From: Phymorhynchus buccinoides
Lineage: Eukaryota > Mollusca > Gastropoda > Neogastropoda > Raphitomidae
DNA: 64,000 bases
Reading direction: 5' to 3'
NCBI GenBank assembly: GCA_017654935.2
Contig: CM065695.1
Location: 33,719,876 to 33,783,875, forward strand
Made by a program: the position numbers and the translations under genes. This document shows, in pieces, positions 1-40,313 of this stretch; within the stretch, counting starts at the first letter, position 1, and every line of letters begins with the position of its first letter. The notes below the pieces were generated by a model. It was given only the letters and a program-made list of their open reading frames with translations, was not told the origin of the DNA and did no database searches.

Positions 1-148
1 GTAACATGTGTGACTGTGAGTGAGCAAATGAAAATTGCTAGATTCTTCTTGTCAATTGGCCACATTCATCAGGTTGAAGATTTTGCCGATATTGAAAAAA
101 AAAAAAAAAACGAAGACCACGCGCAGCGCCAGGTCACAACAGAAGTAG

Positions 149-332
149 GAAGAACCTCCCTTATAAGACCCTCTAAAATGATCCAAAATGAGTTATGAGG
201 TCTTATAAGGGAGGGGTCTTATAAGGGAGGTACGTTTTAATACTTTCAAAGAAGGGCAATGTCTCAGAGAAGTAGGTCTTATGTGGGAGGGAGTCTTATA
301 ATGGGAGGTCTTATAAGGGGGGTTCCACTGTA
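149..332. mobile_element. Miniature element, CAGTGGAACCTCC type (copy 1)
   Basis: Inverted ends with repeated cttataag / ggaggtc motifs, closing at ggttccactgta. The same element recurs at 14791-14965 and 43465-43627. Termini starting CAGTGGAACCTC next to TA resemble the pogo/Tigger group of Tc1/mariner; that placement is inference. Confidence 0.75.
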
Positions 333-1300
333 ATACATACAACTGGTTTAGTTATTTTAATTTAGTATACCATTCATAATTTTACTGGTTTAGTATGCTA
401 TGCCATTCATGATTTTACTGGTTTAGTATATCATTCATGATTTTACTGGTTTTAATAGTGTACGATTCATAATTTTACATGAACATTTTACATTAACATG
501 AACATTCTCCAAATTGACTCCTAAATTAGACTTAGAAGCCAAATTTTAACAAACATTGTTATTGTTCATGTTATTGTTAAACCATTGTCATTGAATCTAA
601 ATGTTTTTTTCTTCCCTTTTTAACAAAATCAAACAGAGAAAGTTCTCTTCAGGAAAGGAATGCTTATTCAGTTATTGACAATATTGTGGTCTTGATTTAG
701 CGTTATTCTCAGTGTCAGTGTGTGTGTAGTCCATGTTACGGCTTTGTATTTAGGTAGATTTGATACTTTTCAGTGTTTCCCTGTGGATTTCTATGACACC
801 CGAGAATTATAAATCTGCATGGTCAGGTTTGCATTTGGTGATTTTTAATTCGAATTCCTATAATCTATCTTTACAGTTTACTAATGTCTACTACTAGTAT
901 TAGTACTATGTGCCTTGCTTCAAGTTGAGAAGATGTATAGCTTCCTTTTCATTCAAATCTGAGACCTGTTACTGTACAACTTCTGCCATATAATATATTG
1001 CTTATAGTGTATTAATCTAGCTGAGAGAAGAAACAAACCTTCTAAAAGTTATGCTTGATGCAGTATATTTAAGTTTTAACCGCTTTTGAAAATGTAACCC
1101 AGTTGCTTTTTTTGTTCTGCATGTGTTTAAAGTGTTAAAGTTTTTTTCTTCTTGAAGTTCTTCTTTGACTGATGTTTGTGTATAAAAAAAATTCCAATTT
1201 AGTCTTTGACTGTTTGAGTTTGGTTTTCTGTGTATTTATATTGACGCTCAAGAAGATAAACAAATTATCGGCATGAGTAATATGAGCTATGAACTATAAT
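333..1300. other. Intronic stretch, short imperfect repeat only
   Basis: AT-rich. A roughly 35-bp motif (ggtttagtat...cattcatgattttact) is repeated imperfectly about four times between 345 and 475. Nothing else is recognised. It should be GMDS intron. Confidence 0.5.
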
Positions 1301-1321
1301 GAAGAAAGACTAAAACTTCTT

Positions 1322-1592
1322 AATCTACTTAGCCTAGAGTATAGAATTAGAAGAGCACGGGGAGATCATGATTGAAATTTTAAGATCTTATAAACGGATA
1401 CTATGATATTGTACTAGAACTACAAACACACTTTTTTCTCTTAGTAACTCTACCACTAGAGGACACTCCTTAAAACTAACAAAATCATTAGTTCATACTA
1501 ATATTTATGCACATTTCTTTACTAACAGGGTTATTAACAATTGGAATTCACTACCTAATGATACTGCAACCGCTGGAACACTCAATAGTTTT
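1322..1592 (+). pseudogene. Decayed LINE reverse-transcriptase C-terminus
   Basis: Conceptual translation in more than one frame, with stops, gives EYRIRRARGDHD and then RGHSLKLTKS, HFFTNRVINNWNSLPND and TLNSF. The RRxRGD...RGHxxKL...FFxNRVxxxWNxLP pattern is the usual C-terminal tail of CR1/L2/jockey-like non-LTR retrotransposon proteins. It is broken and not expressed as protein. A second tail, from a less decayed copy, is at 55504-55740. Confidence 0.72.
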
Positions 1593-1838
1593 TTTTTTTA
1601 AAAGAAGATAATTTTTGGGAAGATTATTGCTTCCATACTATAAACATTCAGTAATAATAATAAAAAAGTATTAGTATGCAGATCAGTTTGCTTATTTCAT
1701 TGTATGTTGTACTATAAAAAATAAAAACAGTTTTAAATTTCGTTTTCTTATAAACTAAAAGGAAATAGCACTAGCAGGCTAAAAGGCTAATTAAAAAAGC
1801 TTATATGCCATATGTGACATGATATGATATATAATAAT

Positions 1839-1959
1839 GGTGTAGAGTGGCACAGTGGTAGCGCGTTCGCTTCGTGTCAAGTAAACCCGAGTTCGAACCT
1901 GGGTACAGGGGATTTTTTTCCTCTCATTCTGCACTAGGCCTTAACGGTCTGAACGTGGA

Positions 1960-1990
<31 letters not shown>

Positions 1991-2060
1991 CGTGTGCCCA
2001 TGCACTTAGCATACGTTAAACCCAGTGGCAACGAAAAAGTTGTCATTTGGTAAAAAGTTA

Positions 2061-2091
<31 letters not shown>

Positions 2092-2250
2092 ATCAGTGAC
2101 AAAAATCGCATGAAAATTAAAAATAAAAAAAATTGGGTGGCGCGCCTCTGGCTGCGACGTGCTCTCCAGGTGGGAGCAACCCGAATTTCACAGAGACGCC
2201 TCTGTGACTATAAAGTACCTAATACTAATACTAATACTAATATACAGTGG
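1839..2250 (+). mobile_element. tRNA-derived SINE, full length
   Basis: The head is tRNA-like, with box A TGGCACAGTGG near 1848 and box B GTTCGAACC near 1891. A conserved central block follows (tcggatgagacgataaaccg), then a poly-C tract of about 31 bases, then a 3' body (gggtggcgcgcctctg; cagagacgcctctgtgact) and a taatac-type tail. The central block recalls the conserved domain of widespread invertebrate SINE superfamilies such as MetaSINEs; that assignment is from memory. Other copies are at 14305, 24155, 37068, 51578 and, diverged, 25700. Confidence 0.88.
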
Positions 2251-2279
2251 ATTCCTGCTAACTTAAAAACACTGGATAA

Positions 2280-2934
2280 CTCACAATGATTTTCTGGTCC
2301 CAGTTAATAATCTTTATGCTGAAAGGTCTTTTTAAGTTACTTGTACTCAGAATCTTAAAATAAAATTTCACACGTTTTCAGTCCCTTCAATTTTGACTTG
2401 AGCAATTTTTACTGTAATATTCAACTTGTTAGATTGAACTGAGTTTTCTGTATCTTGAGTTTGTTGTTATACATATTCTGCAATATTTTGCTTGACGTGG
2501 ACAGCTCAATCAATGTTTGATGGGGCTGATTTAAAATTTGGGTTTGTTTGGCTGTCCTTTGTCCAGTTGAGCTGGGGAAGTTCTTATCTTTATCATATAT
2601 GACATCTTGTGTCCTTTTTCAGGAGTGGGTGCCGTTTGGGCGGCAGGCTTGGTTATACATGTACCGATTATTCTTTTACTTTCTTATTTTCTCTCATTAT
2701 TTTTGTGCAAGTTAAAAAAAATTTTTTAATAGTATTTGATATGTCTGACCATTCTTTCTTCTTTTTGTCGTTATCTTCTTAATTTCTGTTCTATGTAAGG
2801 AGCATGCTCCCTTTTTTTAAACTGGAGTCTAACTTATCTGATATTACTACATGTAGTATAGGTTCGAACTTTCCTTTTATTTGTGGAAGTCTTAGTCTTC
2901 TCTAGAGCTCTCTGTGTTTCTGTGTCTGTGTGAG

Positions 2935-2935
<1 letters not shown>
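2280..2935. other. Intronic stretch, nothing recognised
   Basis: AT-rich sequence with no coding signature, inverted ends or tandem structure that I could see. Confidence 0.5.
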
Positions 2936-2994
<59 letters not shown>

Positions 2995-3030
2995 TGTGTT
3001 TGTCTTCTATCCATGGAGTCATATCATATA
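2936..3030. repeat. (GA)n microsatellite
   Basis: About 27 GA units at 2938-2991, followed by a short TA tract. Confidence 0.97.
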
Positions 3031-3399
3031 TATATATATTTCTTCAGAACAGTAAATGAGTCGCATAAGACTCGGAGCACAGTAATGAGGGAATGCATAT
3101 TTGTTGAATGTGACAGCTGTTGTTCTCTACATGATTTATGGGTGGCAATAAGTGAATAACTGCTGTGTAAATATTCGGTATCGTGGGTCACAGCTGTTTC
3201 TAGAGCTCTCGCTCAAAGTCAAACTAACGGCACACATTCAGATGTCTCATGAGCAAGGATCGTTCATTGATCACTATTTGATCTGGCTTATTTGAAAGTT
3301 CAGGTTGCTTGCTTATTCAGCTTTGGAATTTTTTTTGGTTCTGGAAATTTCCATGCATTTTTTCCCTGTAAATGTCTATGAATTGAAATGTCCTTGTAT

Positions 3400-3511
3400 T
3401 TTACACACATGCACACACGCGGAACACACACACACACACAGAACACAGGCACACAGACACACACACATACACACATGCAAACACACACACACACAAACGC
3501 ATGCACACACG

Positions 3512-3556
<45 letters not shown>
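3400..3556. repeat. (CA)n-rich microsatellite with CG interruptions
   Basis: CA units interrupted by CACG and CATG variants. All open frames across it are low complexity. Confidence 0.96.
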
Positions 3557-3558
<2 letters not shown>

Positions 3559-3809
3559 AAGACTGAAGACTGAAATACTTTATTGTACACAAGGATTAAG
3601 ATTTTGGGCCGGGCCCATTCTTCCAATCTGTCCTTGGGACGAAAAATACAAAACAATTAGGCAAACAGATATGAGCATGCATGATGAAGCAAGGCATCAA
3701 AGTAAAGAACAATGTAAGGAAAATGGAATAATCAAATAATTAACAAGTAGATTTAAGCAAAAAAGCAACAAGAAATTGTAAACAGCATTAATATTTAAAC
3801 ATGTGTACT

Positions 3810-3818
3810 ACTACTAAG

Positions 3819-3889
<71 letters not shown>

Positions 3890-3905
3890 GTACTACTACT
3901 ACTAT
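3810..3905. repeat. (CTA)n microsatellite
   Basis: About 30 CTA units. A far larger array of the same motif lies at 35362-35826. Confidence 0.97.
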
Positions 3906-4342
3906 CTTTTATTAACATTATTATTCAAATACACTGAGCAACGAGCATTATTCTTAACTACAACACTATTAGCATACATGTACTAATCAAACATACTATA
4001 CTATCAAAAATTCATTTTCAAAAGTCATTAGAAAAAGTGAGAAACAAAAAAGAAAAGGAAAACAACAACAACGACAATGACAACAACAATAAAAAAAATT
4101 GGAATACAATCAGCCAGAAGTATCATAAACATCACTACAATTTGGTATATCGCACAGTCATGTGCCCTCCACCACCGTCACTCCTTTGCTGTGAACTCAA
4201 ATGCATGTAATCAAGACTCTTCCTTTGTCCCGTGCAGTGCATGTATACAGATTTCATAAAGCATAGTATGTTTCAGGTTTTGACCTGAGTGATATTAGCA
4301 CAGCAATCATGACAAAAACGACGTGTACATGTATGTAAAATG

Positions 4343-4650
4343 ATTACAGAGAGAGAGAGAGAGAGAGTCAAATCAAATCAAATAAAATCTGTTTTATTGC
4401 CATTAGTAAACAAACGCCCTTATGGCAAGGGGGGGGGGGGGGGGGGGGGGGGCAACCATTTATCATTCAAGGTAGACAACACTGGAATAAATGAAAAATA
4501 TAACTTAATAATCCTATTCTTACAACTTTTCTTCTTTACTTTTTCTACTTTCTTCCCAGTAAGCAGCTTCCTTAATCCATGTATCCCATACACACCTACA
4601 CACTCATACATTTACCCATGGATACATGTATACACACTTACTCTCTCTCC

Positions 4651-4737
<87 letters not shown>

Positions 4738-4756
4738 CACATACACTCACTCTCAG

Positions 4757-4787
<31 letters not shown>

Positions 4788-4795
4788 TGAGTGAG
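4343..4795. repeat. GA, poly-G and CT low-complexity cluster
   Basis: A GA tract at 4349-4366, poly-G of about 22 at 4431-4452, (CT)n at 4651-4735 and GA again at 4764-4788. The piece around 4367-4400 (caaatcaaatcaaataaaat) resembles a retroelement 3' tail. Confidence 0.9.
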
Positions 4796-4799
4796 TGAC

Positions 4800-5750
4800 A
4801 AACACACAAAAACACTGCGCTTTGTGACCTAGCAGTCACAAACTATCTCAGTATTATGGGGCGTGATTCAGAAGATGTTTAGTATTGTGGGTGCCTTTTT
4901 TTCTTCTTTATTTGTACATGTATTGTTTCTTAATAAAAGAGGAATATGAGTGATAAAGAGTCGTTGCAGTTTTGTTTGTTTGTTTCTTGCCATGAATCTT
5001 AAAAATAATTATGAAAATCTTTTGTTGGTCAGTTGTATCAAATTATATCAAACATCTTGAAAAAAATTCTTATTTTCATTTGGTTTGTTTTGTAAAATGC
5101 AAAGATGTAATGCTTCTCTAATAATAATCGAAGACTGTGTGTTTGTCTGTGTGTCTGTCTGTGTGTGCACGATAAAACCATGTTTAGCTTTCTCTGATCG
5201 CCAACAAACTTTCACAATATTGAAATGAACACACTGCTGGTAAAATAGGAGGCATAACTTTTTACAACACGCCCGCTAACCTTGCCCACTTGAGTTGGCA
5301 CCTGTTGTCCATTCTGCAGTGGATATTTGCCTATATGGCCTTTTTATATATATATAAAAATATAAACATACAAGAATTGAAGAAGAAAAAACAACCACAC
5401 CATTAAACTTTCCTCTTAGTCTGCTTTAATAAAACTTTTTTTGTGTCCAATGTATAAGTTTGTGAACCTAAGAAAGAAACTCAATAACTTTAATTTTAAC
5501 TTTACGATTTGTTCTGTGTAAAAAAAATAAATATATTTTTACTAGTATGTGTTTGTTATCCTTTTTAACTGTTTTTTTTAATAACCTGGATCCGATAAGT
5601 AGAGCGGAATGGCTCGACGTTTCCAGCATTGTCTAGAATTATGTGCTATAGGATACAATGATGGAGGTGTCATGAATTGTACTATATTCTTTTTATGTTT
5701 TCAGGTTTTTGTATGTTGTTAATAATATTCATTGACTTGACTATATTGTT
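4800..5750. other. Intronic stretch, nothing recognised
   Basis: AT-rich, with small homopolymers only. No gene or element ends were identified. Confidence 0.45.
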
Positions 5751-5825
5751 ATACGTGGTCAAACTTTACGCGGTAATAGTCCTGAGATAACCATAGCTGT
5801 TGACGGGACTATAATAGACTAACTC
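5750..5825 (+). repeat. Dispersed repeat with a gtcgacggggctata-like block (copy 1)
   Basis: It has gtggtcaaactttacgcgg, agtcctgaga and gttgacgggactataata. A related block at 58375-58440 reads aacgtggtgacagccctgac then gtcgacggggctataat. Possibly a retroelement tail. Confidence 0.5.
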
Positions 5826-5963
5826 ACTAACTAGCTCGCTAATCAGCATAATTAACTAATTTCTACTCTCGGTCGGCAAAACGGATTTCGCTTTGCTTCC
5901 ATTTCTTCATCGCTCCTCTTTTGATATCTCTTTTTATAAGCACATTTTTACTCTAAATATCAC

Positions 5964-6271
5964 GGCACTGTTGTAGTTTAGTGGCTAGCGCGTTGCACTG
6001 GCACGCAAGAGGTTGAGGGTTTGAATCCTCTCTGGATACCCATTTTGGGGGGGTCTCTTTAAGTTAACACTTTTACTCCTTTTTTTTTGAGGGGGGGGGG
6101 GGGGGTCTTGCATATTCTTTTGTGTGTGGGTGGGGGGGGGGGGGGGGGCATTAGTGTGTGACTTTCTGACTCTTCGTGTGGGGATGGTTTCAGGTCGCCT
6201 CACACGGTTGCGCCCTCTCGAAAAATAACGGACCAACTACAGCCCGGGTGAAGCCGGGATTACTTACTTAC
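5964..6271 (+). mobile_element. Second tRNA-derived element (different head)
   Basis: A tRNA-like head at about 5970-6041 has box A-like tagtttagtggctagcgcg and box B ggtttgaatcc. It is followed by two poly-G tracts and a body ending cccgggtgaagccgggatta with cttacttact. The cloverleaf is not convincing as a functional tRNA, so a SINE is preferred. Confidence 0.55.
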
Positions 6272-6651
6272 TGGTGTTATATAATTTTGTAATAAAGAAA
6301 GCGATTTCAATATGATTATAGAGCATGAGGTGAAAACAATCTATAACTATGAAGGAGTTAGAAGCCTCCAGTTACCTCCATGACCTCCATGACCTCCATG
6401 ACCTGCTAATATTTTGCTTCTTCCAGTGAATGTTTTCCCACTTATTAAAACACTTGAGTCATGTGGTATGTTTTTGTCCAGTTTATAAGATTTGCATTTT
6501 CAGACCCAGTAAAAATGTACCTGACACACAGTTTAAAAAACCAACCAAACAAACGCAAGCAACATTCACTGAGATTATGGAGATGTGCGCTGATCCTGAC
6601 TCTCTGGTTTTGAAAATAGAATTATCACTAGTATTATGTGTACAATGAACG

Positions 6652-6847
6652 TAAGGCCTGGTACACAGTACATCCGGGTTTTTCGCGCGGAAATAATCAT
6701 TAAGTAAAAGAAAGAAGGAAGCAAATATACGGATTAGGGGAAATACGGACATGTGCGTATATTTTCCCCCCTTCTTTTTTTTACTTATTTACGGATTGCG
6801 CATGGGTTTCTGCGTGGAACATCCGTGTGTATGTGTACACAGCCTAA
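6652..6847. mobile_element. Foldback element ending at GMDS exon A acceptor region
   Basis: Inverted ends taaggcctggtacaca and tgtgtacacagccta; inner arms also pair (cgcatgtccg-type and acggattgcgcatg). A second copy is at 31439-31642 and a half copy at 25581-25640. Flanking TA suggests a TA target. Confidence 0.8.
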
Positions 6848-6866
6848 TAAAAATGCTTTGTTGCAG

Positions 6867-35142
<28,276 letters not shown>

Positions 35143-35159
35143 GTAAGTGCTCTTCTAGA

Positions 35160-35245
35160 AAGTTCTGCTTAATAATAATGATCATGAGGAACATTTATAT
35201 AGCGCCCATCCTACTATGTAGGCTACAGGGCGCTTTACACATAAT
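35160..35245. repeat. TTATATAGCGC-type repeat just after the GMDS stop
   Basis: acatttatatagcgcccatc / acagggcgctttacac, within 20 bases of the donor after the stop codon. Confidence 0.7.
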
Positions 35246-35361
35246 TGAAATGGAATAAAAACATGAAACAAAAATCCAATAACATGAGCAGACAAAACAA
35301 TAGCGGTCGGACTTCGTTTGGCCGGTAAAAATGCACATAGCAATCAGCAACAACAACTGCT

Positions 35362-35828
<467 letters not shown>

Positions 35829-35889
35829 ATAGTAGGCCTAATACATGCATGCATTGTCACACAATTCACTTGTACTGGATCATGGAGTG

Positions 35890-36068
35890 TACCATATTTT
35901 ACGGACTATAAGGCGATACTTTTTTTTCCTAGACTGAGACCCCTGCGCCTTATAATGTGACTGATAACATACTAGCAAATAAATATAATAACAAGATCTG
36001 AATTTTGTGTAAAATTTGGGGGGTGCGCCTTATAATCAGGTGCGCCTTGTAGTCCGTAAAATACGGTA
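35890..36068. mobile_element. Miniature element, TACCGTATTTTTCGG type (copy 4)
   Basis: taccatattttacggactat and agtccgtaaaatacggta ends; interior closely matches the copy at 32134. Confidence 0.85.
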
Positions 36069-36084
36069 CTATTAGATGGTTACT

Positions 36085-36300
36085 TTGTGCCCCTGTCTCT
36101 ATGTGTCCCCATTTTTGTCTCTATGTGTCCCCGTCTCTATGTGTCCCCATCTTATATCTCTCGGTCTCCGTTTATCCTGACCCTCCTATCCCTAACCCAA
36201 ACACTAACCTTAACCCCTAATCCTATCCCTAACCCTAACCCTTACCCTAAGCCACGGGGACTTGCAGAGACGGGGACACATAGAGACGGGGACGGTTGGT
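36085..36300. repeat. gtctctatgtgtcccc inverted repeat around a CCCTAA-rich core
   Basis: tctctatgtgtccccgtctc at the left and gagacggggacacatagaga at the right bracket ccctaacccaaac ... ctaaccctaacccttaccc. Another foldback using telomere-like sequence, with different ends. Confidence 0.65.
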
Positions 36301-36424
36301 TTTGATCTGTTGGCTACTTTACTTACCAAGTTAAAAAAAACAAGGGGGGGGGTATGAATTACATTGAACACCGAAGAAACTTTTTTGTGTGAAATCTTGA
36401 TGACATGAGGCTTTTCTATCGCAG

Positions 36425-36975
36425 GTAGAGTTCATACAGTCTTTGAAGGTCTTTGAAAGTCTTTGAGAAATGGAGTGCCATTTTCAAGTCTTTGAAAGTC
36501 TTTGATAATAATTGGCTTTGGTCTGTGAAAATTGTGAAATGGTTTGTGAAAAAAGTAATTGACGCCTTCAAAAAGTCATTGACGCAGTAAAATATTTTTG
36601 GTTTGCTTTCAGAATTAGTAAAGAAACGATTTAATTTTTGCTTATTTTCCGATATCTACGGTTCGATGATCTAGTTCTGTCTAGCAGACTTCCTCGATTT
36701 GTCAAGAGTTAGTTCCCTTCACTTTAGCCTGGTCTTTTGGCTACACCGGTGCAACTTGAGTGATCGTGATCGAAGCAAAAGAAGTTGAAAATGCCAGGCA
36801 GCTGCCATTTCAACGAGAAGAGGCTTGACAGCGCTGAGTACAAGAAGTGGCTGCGAAAGCTCGCTGTGCTGACAAACAACAGGCGTTCTACACTCGGTGC
36901 AAAAAAAATCGTGAGAGGTCTTTGAAAATAGGATAAAAGGTCTTTGAAAGTTTGTGAATTTTGGTATGAAAAATC
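36425..36975. mobile_element. hAT-like element with gtctttgaaag subterminal repeats
   Basis: The left end has agtctttgaaggtctttgaa repeats; the right end has aggtctttgaaaataggat and aggtctttgaaagtttgtga. The short open frame at 36791-36925 lies inside it. Confidence 0.55.
36791..36925 (+). pseudogene. 44-codon relic like the N-terminus of a transposon protein
   Basis: ATG opens a frame MPGSCHFNEKRLDSAEYKKW ending at TGA 36923-36925, inside the hAT-like element. The MPxxCxFxxxxLxxxxYxxWL pattern resembles N-termini of transposon-encoded proteins common in marine invertebrates (hAT or BED-type); this is from memory and uncertain. The rest of the protein is absent, so it is a relic or a captured first exon. 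Confidence 0.45.
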
Positions 36976-37067
36976 TGTATCAATCCTGCCAGGAATATTC
37001 CATTAAATTGAAAAGTGAATAGGTCTCACCATCTATGGAAGAGACATGCTCGAACCAGCAGCAGTGT

Positions 37068-37146
37068 ATGTAGTCAGAGGCGTTTCTGTGAAATTCGGGT
37101 TGCTCCCACCTGGAGAATGCGTCGCAGCCAGAGGCGCGCCACCCAA
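37068..37146 (-). mobile_element. SINE 3' fragment
   Basis: Only the 3' body is present (gtagtcagaggcgtttctg ... ccagaggcgcgccaccca on the + strand), abutting a TTAA-type miniature element at 37187. Confidence 0.8.
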
Positions 37147-37186
37147 GCGAGTTAGTTGGCTGATGCAGGTGTTTTCATTCAGCCTG

Positions 37187-37853
37187 TTAACCCTTTTGCC
37201 GCCAGCCATTTCTCAGCCCCAAAATACCATTAACATGGGTGAAAGTTTTCCTTCTCAGCAAGGATTTCCTTAATTTTAAGATCAGAAAATAAGGAAATCC
37301 TTATTTTAAAATTTTCAAGAAAAAAATAAAGACATTGACTGATTTGAGCGACCATTGGCCATGAAGTGTGTTTGCTCCTAGAACTTTCAACTTCAATGTC
37401 ATTTTAGAGTTCAAAACATTTCATAAATTTGAATGAAAGACCTCAGGAGAACTCACGAAATAGGCATTTATCTGCAAATTCTTGTCAGCTTCTGGGGGGC
37501 TTTGCCCTCCAGACCCCCCAAGCAGGCCTCTGCCCCTACACCCCGCCGGGGCCTAGGTGGCAGCGGACCCAAAAAGTAGGCCCCTGGAACCCACCCACCC
37601 ACCCTCCGCCTTTTCCTTATTTTCAAAATCTGTCACTTTCACCCATGCATTAAACTTAACAGGGTAGAGAGAAAAAAATCATCTGCAATATTGGGAATAT
37701 CTCTGTGGCATGCTTAACATTAGGCCTATCCTTACCTCCCAAAATTAAGAAAATAGGGTCTTCGGATAACAGGCCCTGATTTCATGCCGTTTAGTGACAT
37801 GGGTGTTAAACCATTGTGGTGAATAAATGCGACATTGGCGGTGAAATGGTTAA
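37187..37853. mobile_element. TTAA-type element, CCCTTTCACCGCC family (copy 6), carrying a nested element
   Basis: ttaacccttttgccgccagc ... gacattggcggtgaaatggt. It is about 420 bases too long because another element with ends atgggtgaaagt / actttcacccat occupies 37235-37646. Confidence 0.8.
37235..37646. mobile_element. Nested element with ATGGGTGAAAGT inverted ends
   Basis: 12-bp perfect inverted ends. The right half (ctgcccctacaccccgccgg) has relatives at 56250-56350 and, weakly, 14056-14130. Confidence 0.65.
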
Positions 37854-38566
37854 AACATTGAGCCAACAAATTTTTGTAGTGAGTGTTCCAACACTTTTTG
37901 TTTGCGTACAGGATTTAGTTTGAAGCTGTTAGGAGTTTTACACAGTGCAAAGAAACTCTTGGAAGAGCTGGACAGCAGAAAATATTCACAGTATAACACC
38001 CACCACCCCACCCCCCAAATCAAATGTGTTGTCCCTGAACTTTTTATACGTAACTCTAAAAGTCTGGTTGTGACTTTGGGATCCTTCTCCTGTTGCTAAT
38101 GTATAGTTATGTGCTTGTACGCGATTTAGATTATAACTTGATTACTTGATTATGCTATGCAATTGCAAATTTAAAAATTTAAAAATACAAAGCAAAAATC
38201 ATATCTTGTGACTTCTATGAGTCAAATATTGTCTATTTCGTGTGTCTCCTTTCCCACAGACATTCGGGCATGGAACCACAAGCCTTCTACTGGTTGTCAA
38301 CATCCACTGCAGCCACTGCCTTCTATCCATTCCTGACGTTTGGGGCAACGCGGGTTTTGTGGTTTGGTTTTTGTTCAATTTTTTTGTGTGGGTGTAGAGG
38401 CTAGAAGCACTGGTGAATGTTTTCATTAGTATTTCCCCAACTTTGTTAGTTACTTTTGTTTGTGCGGGTTTTGCTCGAAACCACACAATATTGTGATTTG
38501 TGTTGGGAACTTTTGGCATGGATCCATCGAAAATGCTGTTTTGTATTCTTTGAAAATCACCACTGT

Positions 38567-38958
38567 TTAACTCATTCAAGTCGTTCCGGCCATATATGTC
38601 CGGATTTAATAGATAACTGTCAATTTGATGCATTTGCTTCAAGGGAAGTAAATCTGTGTGCACACCATACCTTGGTCACTTCTAAACTCGCTTCACTCCC
38701 TTAGACCACAATTTTGCATCTGACTTTGCTCTTGTGGTGGTTTGTTGTGGGGAAACCAATCGGTGTAGAGTTTTTTTATATAAAGTCTATATATAAAAAG
38801 TCTGATCTACCACTTCCCTATGTCTAAACCTGAAGTAAAAACCCGTAATCTTCTTTCATTTCTCCTTTTGTTTATGTATGTTTTGTTTGTGTGTATGGCT
38901 GGAGTGATTTGTGAGTTTTTTTTAATAATTCAAAATCAATGCGATGCGAATGAGTTAA
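38567..38958 (-). mobile_element. TTAA-type element, CTCATTCGCATCG family (copy 4)
   Basis: ttaactcattcaagtcgttc ... gcgatgcgaatgagttaa, complete and inverted relative to copies 1-3. Lies in the candidate GMDS 3'UTR. Confidence 0.85.
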
Positions 38959-39214
38959 GCGACCAATAGATTTCTGACTTACATCCTTTGTGAATGAAAT
39001 GGTCCATGTTGTGCTGATAATTTTTCAGAATTTATATGATTGACATATATGTTTCTGTTTGAGATATACTTGATTGTACTCATTATTTTTTTCATCATTT
39101 TTAACGACAAAACATGGAAAAGAGGAAGAACCACTCTCTTACGCATAATTATTTTATGTTTTATTTTTAAAAAATATTAGGGAGGAGTATCTGTTGTGGT
39201 GTACAATTGTTGTT

Positions 39215-39620
39215 TGGTTTGTTCACACATTGAAAATGTATGAGAAATGATGAAGAGTTTGTATATTGAAAGATGTAATTTTAGCTAAGTCAATAACTGT
39301 CTAGAAAAAATTGTCTCCTTGAAACATTCAAAGTGTTTGAAAAATGATCAAGTGTTTGCACCAAAAAATGGATGTTTGAAAGATCGAAGTCAATAACTGT
39401 GTGCAAAATTGTGTTGCTTTGATACATTGAAAATGTTTGAAAAATCGTAAAGAATTTGTGAGAAAGTACGCTGAAAAATCTAAGCCATAGATCATGTGCA
39501 GAATTGTGTCTGCTTGGTAGATACATTGAAAGTGTTTAAAAATGATAATTGTTTTGTAAAAATTCTAGATTGAAAGACCTAAGTCAATAATTGTTTGCAA
39601 AATTCTGTCTGTTAAAAAAG
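39215..39620. repeat. Degenerate tandem repeat of about 100 bp, four units
   Basis: aagtcaataactgt recurs at about 39287, 39387, (decayed) 39483 and 39582, each after acattgaaaatgtttgaaaa-like and ttgaaagat-like pieces. It lies in the candidate 3'UTR. Confidence 0.75.
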
Positions 39621-40313
39621 TGTTTGTTTGTTTTTCATGACCGAAACAAATCTCTCAAGTTTATTGTTTGGTTGGCGAAGTTTTTTTCTCCCAAACAGAC
39701 AGCATTGCTGATTCAGAAAGTTGAAAAGAGACATTTCTTAACAAATACGATGACAGAATTGTGGCAATTTTCATTTCAAAAAGTGTTTGAACTTGTGATA
39801 AATTCAGGTATCTGCCATTGCTAATGCTAGTGTAAAAGCTCACAGGCTGTTTGCATGGGTTTTTTTTTATATTTAGTGACTAATTTAACAAAACACAAAC
39901 TTACAAGTGACAAAAATGGTGATCATGTATAGATTATGTACTTCAGTCATTTTGAATTTTGACTGCTGACTTTTCTAAACGTGGCCAACAATTGAAGCTA
40001 GTCTACTTGCCATCCTGATGAAAAAGCCTTTTTACACGATCAATATGGAGCGATTATTTTAATTCGGTGGTATTAATTATTCTATGTCGTTTGTTGAATC
40101 TCACTGTGAGCTTCCAATTTTTTTTATCTACTTTAATGAGCAGTTTGTTCTTGGGTTTGTGCATGAGATTAAGATGGGATGGCAATTTTTTTATCAAGTT
40201 TATTTTTAAACACATTTTGTAGCGATATTTTGTATGTGAATGATAATGAATCTTATGGTGCTGATGATTAACCGATAATTGAACAATGAAGAAATTATAG
40301 TTTTTTTGTTTTT

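Noticed and set aside
1839..1912. Functional tRNA gene
   Set aside because: Box A and box B are present, but the sequence is joined to a SINE body repeated elsewhere and the cloverleaf is not well formed.
1..6866. Missing first GMDS exon within the window
   Set aside because: I looked for a frame encoding the ALITGITGQ-like loop ending at a phase-0 donor and found none; it is likely upstream.
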